DNA of 64,000 bases from Paenibacillus apiarius. GTDB taxonomy: Bacteria; Bacillota; Bacilli; Paenibacillales; Paenibacillaceae. Below, piece after piece: positions 44,305 through 52,777 of the stretch; positions within the stretch are counted from its first letter, which is position 1, and every line of letters begins with the position of its first letter. Below the pieces are notes generated by a model. It saw nothing but the letters and a program-made list of their open reading frames with translations. It was not told the origin of the DNA and did no database searches. The position numbers and the translations under genes were made by a program. The stretch is taken from contig NZ_JAFFHZ010000001.1 in assembly GCF_017052585.1 (NCBI RefSeq), positions 1,593,501 through 1,657,500 on the forward strand. Reading direction: 5' to 3'.

Positions 44305-44501
44305 TTCTTATCGTACTAACGAGAAACGTTAGTTCAATGAAACAGCGACAGTCTAGGACTTTATTTTCTTATCCTTGGCCTGTCGCTGTTTTATTTTCTA
44401 GGGTCAGTCTAAAACTTATTATATGGAGTCTGACGTTATAACAGTTTGAAAAGTCACCTAGATCATAGACATCCAGTCTAATACTTTATTTTCCGCTGAC
44501 A

Positions 44502-44506
44502 CAAAT
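44502..44506. repeat. Target-site duplication CAAAT (right copy)
   Basis: It directly follows the terminal ACA at 44499-44501 and equals 40345-40349. The gap from here to the glmS stop codon is 21 bases. Confidence 0.85.
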
Positions 44507-44527
44507 CAAAACAACATCCTACAACTT

Positions 44528-46363
44528 TTACTCCACCGTCACGCTCTTCGCCAGGTTGCGCGGTTTGTCAACGTCATTGCCGCGTGCCAAGCTGGCGTAA
44601 TAAGCGATAAGCTGCATTGGCACCACCGAGAGCGCCGGTGCAAGCCGCGGCAGCGTCGCAGGCAGGACGAACATGCCGTCAACCGCCTTCTGCACCGCAG
44701 GAGCGTTCGCCTCGTCGGCAATCGCATAGACAACCCCGCCGCGCGCCTTCACTTCCTTAATGTTGCTTACCGTCTTCTCCACCAGCGCAGATTGGGTGAC
44801 CAGCGCGATGACCGGTACGCCCTCCTCAATCAGCGCTAGCGTGCCGTGCTTCAATTCACCCGCAGCATACGCCTCGGAATGAATGTAGGAGATTTCCTTC
44901 AGCTTCAGCGAACCTTCCAAGGCCACCGCATAGTCGAGGCCGCGGCCGATAAAGAACATATGGTCGTGCTGCGCCATATCTTCGGCCACCCGCTTCAGCT
45001 CGTCGGTCTGCTCCAAGATGCGTTCTACCTGCTCCGGCAAAGCCTCCATCGCAGCAAGCTGCTCCTGAATCCAAGCCTCTTCCTTCGTGCCTAACGACTC
45101 GGCCATGTATAGGCTAAGCAGCATGAACGCTATCAACTGCGACGTATACGCCTTCGTCGAAGCGACGGCAATCTCCGGGCCCGCCCACGTGACGACCGTA
45201 TCGTCCGCTTCGCGAGCGACCGAGCTGCCGACCACGTTCGTGATAGCCAGTACCGTTGCGCCGCAGCGCTTCGCCTCACGCAGCGCCGCGAGCGTGTCCG
45301 CCGTCTCGCCGGATTGGCTGACCACGATGACGAGCGTGTCCGGCGTAATAATCGGAGACCGATAGCGGTATTCCGACGCAACATCGGTCTCTACCGGCAG
45401 ACCTGCGCATTGCTCAATGAGCGTCCGTCCGACAAGTCCTGCGTGGTAGGCCGTTCCGCAAGCGACAATATGCACGTTGCGGATAGTGCTCAATTTCGAT
45501 GGTGTCACATGCTTCAACTCTGGCAGCTTGATTCCGCTGCGTTTTTCCTTAATTCTGCCGCGCATCGTATCGCGATACGCTTTGGGCTGCTCATGAATTT
45601 CTTTGAGCATGAAATGGTCGTAACCGCCTTTTTCTGCAGTCAGCGCGTCCCAATCGACAACAATCATTTCCCGAGAAATAAAATTCCCCTCTAGCGTCAT
45701 CAATTCGACAGCGTCCTTAGTCAGGACCGCCATTTCACCATCATTGAGAATGTACACTCGACGTGTATATTGCAAAATCGCCGGAATATCCGAGCCAATA
45801 AAATTCTCTCCATCGCCAATACCGATAACGAGCGGGCTGGCGAATCGGACCGCAACCAGCTTCTCCGGTTCATATTCCGTCAGCACGGCCAAGGCAAAGG
45901 CTCCGCGCATATGCGACGTTGCCCGCTGTACCGCCTTCACGATATCCCCATCGTATTCTCTCGCAATCAGATGGGAAATCACTTCCGTATCCGTCTCCGA
46001 CACAAAGGTATAACCCGCCTCGATAAGCTCCTCTTTCAATTCCATATAGTTCTCGACGATACCATTATGGACGACAGAGAACTTCATGGCCTCATCCGTG
46101 TGCGGATGCGAGTTCACATCCGACGGCTTCCCGTGCGTAGCCCAACGCGTATGACCGATGCCTACCGTGCCTTGCAGCGGTTGCTCCTCCAGACGGGAAG
46201 CAAGCACGGCCAGTCGGCCCTGAGCTTTGCTGACCTGCAAGCCTTGCGGCGTAAATACCGCAATGCCTGCGGAATCATAACCCCGATATTCCAATTTGCT
46301 TAATCCATCCAACAACACCGCTTGAGAATCTCTTGCTCCGATATATCCGACAATACCACACAT
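44528..46363 (-). CDS. glmS: Glutamine-fructose-6-phosphate aminotransferase
   Basis: 611 aa. GlmS makes glucosamine 6-phosphate from fructose 6-phosphate and glutamine, the first step to UDP-GlcNAc. The catalytic Cys2 starts the glutaminase domain (MCGIVGYIGARDSQAVLLDG), followed by GHTRWATHGKPSDVNSHPH and two SIS domains (CGTAYHAGLVGRTLIEQ, SQSGETADTLAALREAK). The C terminus DKPRNLAKSVTVE is the segment whose codons are read by TnsD in Tn7 targeting. A glmS ribozyme lies upstream. The 3' flank is occupied by the Tn7-like element. Confidence 0.97.
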   Translation of the reverse strand: MCGIVGYIGARDSQAVLLDGLSKLEYRGYDSAGIAVFTPQGLQVSKAQGRLAVLASRLEEQPLQGTVGIGHTRWATHGKPSDVNSHPHTDEAMKFSVVHNGIVENYMELKEELIEAGYTFVSETDTEVISHLIAREYDGDIVKAVQRATSHMRGAFALAVLTEYEPEKLVAVRFASPLVIGIGDGENFIGSDIPAILQYTRRVYILNDGEMAVLTKDAVELMTLEGNFISREMIVVDWDALTAEKGGYDHFMLKEIHEQPKAYRDTMRGRIKEKRSGIKLPELKHVTPSKLSTIRNVHIVACGTAYHAGLVGRTLIEQCAGLPVETDVASEYRYRSPIITPDTLVIVVSQSGETADTLAALREAKRCGATVLAITNVVGSSVAREADDTVVTWAGPEIAVASTKAYTSQLIAFMLLSLYMAESLGTKEEAWIQEQLAAMEALPEQVERILEQTDELKRVAEDMAQHDHMFFIGRGLDYAVALEGSLKLKEISYIHSEAYAAGELKHGTLALIEEGVPVIALVTQSALVEKTVSNIKEVKARGGVVYAIADEANAPAVQKAVDGMFVLPATLPRLAPALSVVPMQLIAYYASLARGNDVDKPRNLAKSVTVE

Positions 46364-46639
46364 AATTCATAGACCTCCATTATGCTGCGTTCTGGACGAA
46401 CGTCGCGCACAGAAGTCATGCTGCTGGCCATACAGACACATGCATTCAATGAATTTATGAGGTTAAACATAATACCGCAAATTTCTGCCCATAGAAGACG
46501 TCAACGGGAGATTACACGTTCCGTGCTTCTACTGCACAACAGCATTATGGGATAAGGATCCCTTGAATTCTGTGCGCTCCGTTCATCCATGAGGCAGCCC
46601 ATTTTTTATATTAAACGTTCATCATATTCAATAATTGAT

Positions 46640-46806
46640 TGACATTCACCTTCGTAAGCAAGCGTTGTGCGATAAGTTGCCTCGTCGTTTTCCGCTCTGC
46701 CATTACGGTGCCGGTGACACACCGGGAGGTCCCCGCCGATAATTTCGAACACCCCCACCTCGTCCACTTGCTGCAGATGTCGAACCTGCCACCAAGTGCT
46801 GGCGCT
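46640..46806 (-). ncRNA. glmS ribozyme (glucosamine-6-phosphate-responsive)
   Basis: On the minus strand the core begins GCGCCAGCACTTGG just after 46806, then GACGAGGTGGGGGTGTTCGA, ATTATCGGCGGGGACCTCCC, GGTGTGTCACCGGCACC and ends near GAAGGTGAATG. These are the conserved helices P1-P2.1 and the P3-P4 arm of the glmS self-cleaving riboswitch. The cleavage site is directly before GCGCC. It starts about 440 bases upstream of the glmS start and lowers glmS mRNA when glucosamine 6-phosphate is plentiful. Confidence 0.88.
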
Positions 46807-47083
46807 TTTGATACGGTTTCCCGCTTCACTTTCCTTCCTGTCTCTACCCTCCCTTACTATTCCGAAATGAGACTTGCATCATTAGACACGTTATTGCGCA
46901 CAGCGAAGTCCAAAAATACAACCATAGATACCCTGCACCGTGTCCAGCTCCAATGATACGCCGGCTGCTTGCATGAGCCATGGAAGTTCGACAGTCTTCT
47001 CATCGCTCCGTTTCAGTGGAACATGCTCTTTATTATATGCATTTCGGTTTTTGTTGGCAATGGGTACACAATAATAGGAAAAA

Positions 47084-47116
47084 AGCCGCTTCTCTCGCAG
47101 CATGAGAAAAGCGGCT
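47084..47116 (-). terminator. Terminator after glmM
   Basis: AGCCGCTTTTCTC, loop, GAGAGAAGCGGCT, then TTTTTTCC on the minus strand. It separates the cdaA-cdaR-glmM transcript from the glmS leader. Confidence 0.9.
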
Positions 47117-47123
47117 CACAGCA

Positions 47124-48467
47124 TTAGCTTAATTCCTTCTGTACAACGTCCGCAATGCGCTTCACATACGCTTCGACGACATCTGCATCCGGGCCTTCCG
47201 CCATGACCCGAATGAGCGATTCCGTACCGGATGGACGCACGAGCACACGCCCGTTATCACCGAGCTCCTGTTCTACGGCAGCAATAACTTGCTCAATGAC
47301 AGCATTGTCTTTGTACTTGCTCTTGTCCCCGACACGCACATTGACGAGCACTTGCGGATACTTGCGCATAAGCGACTTCGCTTCGCCCAATGTCTTGCCG
47401 CTGCTGATTAACGTATCGACAAGCTGGATACCCGTCAGCATGCCGTCACCGGTCGTATTGTGCTCAAGGAAGATGACGTGTCCTGACTGTTCTCCACCGA
47501 GATTGAAGCCGCCGCGTCTCATCTCTTCCATGACATAACGGTCGCCGACCGCAGTCTTGGCCGTGTTCAAATCGAGCTTCTCCGCCGCCTTGAAGAAGCC
47601 GATATTGCTCATGACCGTCGTCACGATCGTATCGCCTTTCAAACGGCCGGCCCGCTTCATCTCGAGTCCGCAAATAAGCAGAATAAAGTCTCCGTCCACT
47701 TCTTCCCCATGCTGATCAACGGCTATCAATCGATCGGCATCGCCATCGAACGCAAGTCCGAGGTGCGCACCTTGACGCACAACCTCTTCCTTCAGCTGTT
47801 CCGGATGCGTCGATCCGCAAGCGGCGTTAATATTCAATCCGGTCGGTTCCGCCCCGATGGCAATAACTTCTGCGCCGAGCTCCCGGAACAAACGCGGAGC
47901 AAGCTCATATGCCGCTCCATGCGCGCAATCGAGCACGATGCGCAGGCCTTCGAAGCGGTTCGACACGGTAGACTTCAAATACTCTACATAGCGCCATTTT
48001 GCTTCCGTATCCGTTGTGACGGTACCGAGGCCTTCGCCGATTGGACGCGGCAGCTCATCCGTCTCCGCATCCATGAGACGCTCTATTTCAAGTTCCGTCT
48101 CATCCAGCAGCTTGAAGCCGTCAGAGCCGAAAAATTTGATGCCGTTGTCCTCTACCGGGTTATGTGAAGCCGAAATCATGACGCCAGCATCTGCGCCCAA
48201 TAACCGCGTCAAATATGCCACAGCGGGCGTCGAAACGATGCCAAGCAGCACGACATCCGCCCCTATAGATAAGAGCCCTGCCGTCAAAGCTGATTCCAGC
48301 ATGCGTCCGGATACGCGCGTATCCATCCCAATAAGCACCTTTGGCTTGCCTGAAGCTTCGCCAGTCAGCACATAACCGCCGCAGCGGCCGATCTTAAATG
48401 CGAGTTCCGCGGTCAATTCTTGATTCGCAATTCCACGTACCCCATCTGTTCCGAAATATTTCCCCAT
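47124..48467 (-). CDS. glmM: Phosphoglucosamine mutase
   Basis: 447 aa from [20 protein letters not shown], preceded by AGGAGA; the frame extends 13 codons upstream without a site. GlmM turns glucosamine 6-phosphate into glucosamine 1-phosphate. The active-site phosphoserine is in [19 protein letters not shown], the metal loop is DGDADR, and the phosphate-binding loop is [11 protein letters not shown]. In Bacillales GlmM also binds and restrains CdaA, and it is the third gene of the conserved cdaA-cdaR-glmM set seen here. Confidence 0.96.
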   Translation of the reverse strand: MGKYFGTDGVRGIANQELTAELAFKIGRCGGYVLTGEASGKPKVLIGMDTRVSGRMLESALTAGLLSIGADVVLLGIVSTPAVAYLTRLLGADAGVMISASHNPVEDNGIKFFGSDGFKLLDETELEIERLMDAETDELPRPIGEGLGTVTTDTEAKWRYVEYLKSTVSNRFEGLRIVLDCAHGAAYELAPRLFRELGAEVIAIGAEPTGLNINAACGSTHPEQLKEEVVRQGAHLGLAFDGDADRLIAVDQHGEEVDGDFILLICGLEMKRAGRLKGDTIVTTVMSNIGFFKAAEKLDLNTAKTAVGDRYVMEEMRRGGFNLGGEQSGHVIFLEHNTTGDGMLTGIQLVDTLISSGKTLGEAKSLMRKYPQVLVNVRVGDKSKYKDNAVIEQVIAAVEQELGDNGRVLVRPSGTESLIRVMAEGPDADVVEAYVKRIADVVQKELS

Positions 48468-48545
48468 CGTCTTTTCTCCTAACTTCAATTTAATGCGTGT
48501 TTTCAAGAAGATCTATTTAGGTGTACCGATATGTTGTGCAATTCG

Positions 48546-49973
48546 TCATGATGATTGATCATTTTCGGACTTCGAATCCGGAGAAGTGTCGTTCGCCTCG
48601 CTCGAAGTTCCTGCATCTTCCTGTCCGGCCGGCTTATGCTCCTCTTGCCCCGTCTCACTCTGGCTTCCCTCAGATTTCCCGGCATCTCCTCCTGCGGGAG
48701 GAATCGGTTTCGTGTCGGGCTCTGTCGTTACGGGCGCACTGTTATCCTGGATTATAATCGTCACCGTAAGCGGCATATTCTCCACTCGTCGAACAAATCT
48801 TGGAAGATTGACTTGAAGATTCACCGTATGCTTGCCCGGAGGCAAATCATTCACGTTCGCAATTAACTGAATATCCGCGGCCTTGAGCTCATCCACTAGG
48901 CTCGGCGCGCCGACAACAGTGACGTCCATCTTGCGGGTAGCCGGTTCCGCAACCGTCGTCTCCAGCCGGTCGTTCTCCCCTGTTAATATGATAGGCACTC
49001 CGGAAATCACTCTTTGCTTCACGCTCGAAATTTGTAAGTCGACGGTAATCTCACTCGGTTCTATTTTCTCAATGTTCGGCGGAGGCGTCAATCTCACATT
49101 TAATTTATATACACCCTCGGCTTTAATCTGACGCAGATCGACCCGAACCCCATCGAAGAATTCGAATTGGTCCAGCGCCTCCTGCGGGCCGTATAACGTA
49201 ATCTGATTCACATCAGGCGTAAGGGTCGATACGGCCAGGCCATCCGGCAATTGCCCCTCCAAATTCACCTGCAGCGGCACGCTCTTGAACGGCTTCGTAA
49301 CCGGTATTTCGACTTCCACGACAGAAGGCGTCATAACCGCGTCCTTAATCTCCTGACCCTTGGAATTATATGCGGTGAGCTTGACCCCTTTCGACACAAC
49401 GGACTCATTCGCCTTCTCAATATTTACCATAGCCGTCACCGACTTCACTTCGGCCATCCGGGATGCAGGCAGCGTTACGTGCACCCGGTTCGACGGGCTT
49501 ACAATCGCCGTGCCGGCCTTGTAGCCTTTGGCCGGGATCCCCTGCGTCTTCACCTGAACTTCGAATTCCTTCGTCTGAACATCTTCCAGATCGACGGTTA
49601 CGCTTGACGGGAGCATGGAGACAAGCTCGATGCCCGGCGGGAATTCATGGTGAAGCGGAATGACATGCCTCCCTGTCCCATATCCGGTCAAATCCAAAGT
49701 CACTTTATAGTCCTCCGGCAAAGCGGCTGCAATGATGGTTCGTTTCCCGCGAACCTGAATGCGCACCGTTTCCGGCTTCATTGATTTAATAACCTGCTGC
49801 TGCGTATCCAGTCCTATCGTCCGCACTTGAACGCTGTCAATCCAACGCGACTCCATCAACGGCGGTGTGTTTACAACCGTAGAATCGTCCTTATGTACTA
49901 CGGCGAAAAGCAAAATACCCAGGACCAGCGCTATCACCTTCGCTGCATTGTTATTCATTAGCCACTTATCCAT
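48546..49973 (-). CDS. cdaR: CdaR, YbbR-domain regulator of c-di-AMP synthesis
   Basis: 475 aa. One N-terminal membrane helix (NNAAKVIALVLGILLFAVVH), then four YbbR repeats outside the cell, for example ALPEDYKVTLDLTGYGTGRH and EVQVKTQGIPAKGYKAGTAI, and an acidic, low-complexity tail rich in S, E, D and G (about 60 residues), longer than in Bacillus. The start ATG overlaps the cdaA stop; a GTG nine bases earlier is a weaker choice. CdaR binds CdaA in the membrane and tunes its cyclase activity. Confidence 0.93.
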   Translation of the reverse strand: MDKWLMNNNAAKVIALVLGILLFAVVHKDDSTVVNTPPLMESRWIDSVQVRTIGLDTQQQVIKSMKPETVRIQVRGKRTIIAAALPEDYKVTLDLTGYGTGRHVIPLHHEFPPGIELVSMLPSSVTVDLEDVQTKEFEVQVKTQGIPAKGYKAGTAIVSPSNRVHVTLPASRMAEVKSVTAMVNIEKANESVVSKGVKLTAYNSKGQEIKDAVMTPSVVEVEIPVTKPFKSVPLQVNLEGQLPDGLAVSTLTPDVNQITLYGPQEALDQFEFFDGVRVDLRQIKAEGVYKLNVRLTPPPNIEKIEPSEITVDLQISSVKQRVISGVPIILTGENDRLETTVAEPATRKMDVTVVGAPSLVDELKAADIQLIANVNDLPPGKHTVNLQVNLPRFVRRVENMPLTVTIIIQDNSAPVTTEPDTKPIPPAGGDAGKSEGSQSETGQEEHKPAGQEDAGTSSEANDTSPDSKSENDQSS

Positions 49974-50790
49974 GATGCTCACCTTTTCGCTTCCAGAACA
50001 ACCGGCGTTCTTTCTTCGTCTTGGGCTTCAATTCCTCGAACAGCTTGGAAATAAGCGATTCCTCTTTAATATCCCTTACGACCTGTCCATTCATCGCTAA
50101 AGAGACCTGACCGGTCTCCTCCGAGACGACGACAGATATGGCATCGCATACCTCACTAATCCCGATGGCGGCACGATGCCTTGTGCCCAGTTCCTTGCTT
50201 ATGAAAGGATTCTCCGACAATGGCAAATAACAGGCGGCGGCGGCGATATGACTGCCGCGCACAATGACCGCCCCGTCATGGAGCGGAGTGTTCGGGATAA
50301 ACAGGTTAATCAATAGCTCCGAGCTGATGCGTGATTCCATCGCGATTCCCGATTCGGTATATTCATTAAGTCCCGTCGTGCGCTCGAATACGATCAGCGC
50401 TCCGATTTTGCGGCGGGACATATAGTTAACGGATTTAATTAACTCGCCGATGACTCTTGCGGTTTCATCTTCTTCCGCAATCAGACGGCCGCCGAAAAAC
50501 TTGCCTCGGCCCAATTGCTCCAGCGCCCGCCGCAGCTCAGGCTGAAAAATAATGACAACCGCGAGCACGCCGAACGTGAACATTTGGTTCATCAACCATT
50601 TCAACGTATACAAATCAAACCACGTACTAATGGCCCATGTGATGACAAGGATAAAAATCCCTTTCAGCAACTGTACGGCACGGGTTCCGCGGATGAGAAC
50701 GAGCAACTTGTAAATAATGAAGCTGACAATTAAAATATCGATAATATCTTTGATCGTGTCTTTCCACGTCATATCCGTAAAATAATTCAT
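49966..50790 (-). CDS. cdaA: Diadenylate cyclase CdaA
   Basis: 274 aa from MNYFTDMTWKDTIKDIIDIL, the usual size. Three membrane helices in the first 90 residues, then the DAC domain with the signature DGAVIVRG (DGA motif) in NTPLHDGAVIVRGSHIAAAA and RHRAAIGISEVCDAISVVVS (RHR motif). It converts two ATP to cyclic di-AMP, which governs potassium and osmolyte balance. A longer frame to 50835 lacks a good ribosome site. Confidence 0.96.
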   Translation of the reverse strand: MNYFTDMTWKDTIKDIIDILIVSFIIYKLLVLIRGTRAVQLLKGIFILVITWAISTWFDLYTLKWLMNQMFTFGVLAVVIIFQPELRRALEQLGRGKFFGGRLIAEEDETARVIGELIKSVNYMSRRKIGALIVFERTTGLNEYTESGIAMESRISSELLINLFIPNTPLHDGAVIVRGSHIAAAACYLPLSENPFISKELGTRHRAAIGISEVCDAISVVVSEETGQVSLAMNGQVVRDIKEESLISKLFEELKPKTKKERRLFWKRKGEHHG

Positions 50791-51027
50791 GCAGGTACCC
50801 CCGGCAATTCCCTGATAAGAGCCTGATAAAAACATCCTTCTCTCTACGTACTAACTATATACTTTTCGCGGAGCTGACGCAAAACTCCTTTTGATATGAG
50901 AAAACCTCTATCGAGGTCTTCCGCAGATGAGCGACCGCGCTTAGAGGTGATTTTTAGCGCCATAAGAAATGTTTGGTTGCGCTTACTCTTCATATACCAT
51001 AAACATTTCTTAATGGCAAAAAACTCT

Positions 51028-51050
51028 CCTACATGTAACGCAGGAGAGCT
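51028..51050 (-). terminator. Terminator after rsiW
   Basis: CTCTCCT, loop, AGGAGAG, then TTTTTTG on the minus strand. Slightly further on, AAGAAATGTTT (50969) and AAACATTTCTT (51002) form another long-range inverted repeat before cdaA. Confidence 0.75.
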
Positions 51051-51085
51051 GTGGTACGATACGAATGATATGCGTACCCGTCCAG

Positions 51086-51703
51086 TTATGGCAATGAAGG
51101 CCCTGAACCGAACAGATTCGTAATCTGGTACCAAATCCAGCTTAATGCTTCGTCGATTTGATGAACCGAGCCCGATATATTCGCCGTAGATGCTTGGAAC
51201 ACTTTGCCGTCGATGACCGTTACATCACCTTGTACTTGACCGTACACCTCGGCCATCCCGTTGTGAATCGTCAAATCACCGGCAACCACTTTGTCTGAGG
51301 GAACAATGACTTTGTTATTCTCGATAACAACACCGTCCAAGTGTGCTCCTTTGACCATAAGCTGTTTATCCGCATTCCACATGCTAAGCGCACTTGTCAT
51401 CATGACCAAGACAAAAACGGCTGCGACCGTGATAGCCGGGTGCCGCTTCACCCATACCAATAAAGCACTTTGCTGCCTTGGCTTCGGAATGACACTCATA
51501 ATTCGATCGGTTAAATCATCCGATGTCGGCTGCAAACGATGATTGAATCCGTACAGCAGGCGATCCGCCTCTTCTAATTGACGAAAACGCTCACGGCAAG
51601 CCGGGCATTCAAGCATATGCGCTTTGAGTTCTTTCGCACATTCTCGGTCCAAATCGTCATCTAGTAAGTCGTGCATTAATGAGACGGCTTGTTTGCAATC
51701 CAT
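51086..51703 (-). CDS. rsiW: Anti-sigma-W factor (RsiW-like, zf-HC2)
   Basis: 205 aa from MDCKQAVSLMHDLLDDDLDR. The ZAS zinc motif is HMLECPACRERFRQLEEADR (H-x3-C-x2-C). One membrane helix follows (AITVAAVFVLVMMTSALSMW near residue 100), then an outer domain with repeated short strands (VIVPSDKVVAGDLTIHNGMA). RsiW holds SigW until cell-envelope stress triggers stepwise proteolysis. The start follows AAAGGAT. It is separated from sigW by 219 bases that carry its own SigW-type promoter. Confidence 0.88.
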   Translation of the reverse strand: MDCKQAVSLMHDLLDDDLDRECAKELKAHMLECPACRERFRQLEEADRLLYGFNHRLQPTSDDLTDRIMSVIPKPRQQSALLVWVKRHPAITVAAVFVLVMMTSALSMWNADKQLMVKGAHLDGVVIENNKVIVPSDKVVAGDLTIHNGMAEVYGQVQGDVTVIDGKVFQASTANISGSVHQIDEALSWIWYQITNLFGSGPSLP

Positions 51704-51735
51704 TTGAGCCAATCCTTTCATGGAGTTTCCAAATA

Positions 51736-51757
51736 TAAACGGCGGTACCGCCGTTTA
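51736..51757. repeat. 22-bp perfect palindrome in the rsiW leader
   Basis: TAAACGGCGGTACCGCCGTT plus A, 33 bases before the rsiW start. It can form a stable RNA stem that would affect rsiW translation, or be a dimer-binding site. Confidence 0.6.
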
Positions 51758-51871
51758 AATGCAAGGGCGGAATGGATGCGCAGGATGTAGATCGATCATC
51801 CACAGCAACCCGCATGCTCCGCTCTTGTCCGGTTCCATGCGCAGGACGCACGTTATGCCGGTTTGATATAC

Positions 51872-51899
51872 GATACGACTTGAGATCAAAATAGTTTCA
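51872..51899 (-). promoter_or_regulatory. SigW-type promoter between sigW and rsiW
   Basis: On the minus strand TGAAAC, exactly 16 bases, CGTATC. This is the B. subtilis SigW consensus (TGAAAC N16 CGTA). Transcription would start near 51865 and read rsiW with a leader of about 160 bases. Confidence 0.8.
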
Positions 51900-51922
51900 A
51901 ACTTTTAACCTGCTATTATTTC

Positions 51923-52489
51923 TCAGATTTTCCGTTCGAGCTTTTTGCGGAGAAATTCACGTCCCCGGTGCACCCTCGTCTTAATCGTCGTGACAGGCAT
52001 ATCCAGCACGTCGCTAATCTCTTGCAAAGACATATCCTGCAAATAACGAAGTATCATCACCGTCTTATATTTGGCTGGCAAGCTATTGATAGCCTCATGC
52101 ACCATGCGCTGCGTCTCGCTCACAATCAAATACGACTCCGGTGTCCGGTCGTCGCTCGGAATCATCGCGTACCCGTCAATGCCTTCCTGGTCTGTCATCT
52201 CCGCATCCAACGAATAGCTCGGCTTACGCTTGCGCAGTCGATCGATGCACAAGTTCGTCCCGATACGATATATCCAGGTCGAGAACTTTTGGTTCTCATC
52301 ATATCGATCCAGATTGCGGTATACTCGCAAAAAGGTATCTTGAACTACGTCTTCCGCTTCATGCCGATTGCTCAGCATGCGGTAGGCGAGGTGAAAAATT
52401 TTATCTTTATATAGTTCGACAATCTCGGCAAACGCCCGCGTATCCCCTTTTCGAGCCAATCTCGCGAGCCGTTTTTCTAACGTATCCAA
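51923..52489 (-). CDS. sigW: ECF RNA polymerase sigma factor SigW
   Basis: 188 aa when started at the TTG at 52489, which has GGAGGGAG six to seven bases upstream and gives the length of B. subtilis SigW (187). The ATG at 52540 has no site. Region 2 is EIVELYKDKIFHLAYRMLSN with RHEAEDVVQDTFLRVYRNLD and FSTWIYRIGTNLCIDRLRKR; region 4 is LPAKYKTVMILRYLQDMSLQ with EISDVLDMPVTTIKTRVHRG. SigW directs genes for membrane-active antibiotic and envelope stress. Confidence 0.92.
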   Translation of the reverse strand: MDTLEKRLARLARKGDTRAFAEIVELYKDKIFHLAYRMLSNRHEAEDVVQDTFLRVYRNLDRYDENQKFSTWIYRIGTNLCIDRLRKRKPSYSLDAEMTDQEGIDGYAMIPSDDRTPESYLIVSETQRMVHEAINSLPAKYKTVMILRYLQDMSLQEISDVLDMPVTTIKTRVHRGREFLRKKLERKI

Positions 52490-52679
52490 CGGTCTCCCTC
52501 CATCCTCACTGCTCGTTACGCCGATGTCTTCTACAATCATTGAGGTACAATGACAATGCCGGACATCGTAAGCAGGAATCCGAACCTTGGAGCACCGTCA
52601 TCTGTACTCATCCCATCCACCTTCTGCTCGGTTCCTGGTCATCGCTGCACCAGTCGTCCCTATGCATAAACACAGGAAA

Positions 52680-52709
52680 AGTCGAGCCTTGATCGCTCAA
52701 GACTCGACT
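52680..52709 (-). terminator. Terminator after ppc
   Basis: AGTCGAGTCTTGA, GCGA, TCAAGGCTCGACT, then TTTTCC on the minus strand. Confidence 0.88.
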
Positions 52710-52777
52710 GCATCGTCGCTGCTTCGTGCTCCAGTCGATACGACGATTAGCCACGCCACTGCGCATGTCCGTCATTA

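Larger units (their letters stand above)
40350..44501. mobile_element. Tn7-like element at the glmS attachment site, without transposase genes
   Basis: 4152 bp. Left end: TGT, CAAAAGAA, then four back-to-back sites (AATTAAGTTCTAGACTG, AATTAAGTGTTAGACTAG, AATAAAGTTGTAGACTG, AATAAAGTATTAGTCTG). Right end as reverse complement: TGT, CAGCGGAA, AATAAAGTATTAGACTGG, with two more spaced sites near 44410 and 44355. Tn7 ends carry TnsB sites of the form AATAAAGTCTTAAACTG after TGT and eight bases, with four adjacent sites at one end and three spaced at the other, exactly this plan. The flanks are CAAAT on both sides. The insertion lies 21 bases past the glmS stop, the Tn7 position. Cargo is an EthD-like gene, a LysR gene, a GNAT gene, a broken phosphoesterase and a secreted protein; no tnsA-E homologue is present, so movement would need enzymes from elsewhere. 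Confidence 0.88.

Noticed and set aside
40350..44501. CRISPR-associated or autonomous Tn7 transposon
   Set aside because: No tns, tniQ or cas gene and no repeat-spacer array can be seen inside the element or elsewhere in the window.
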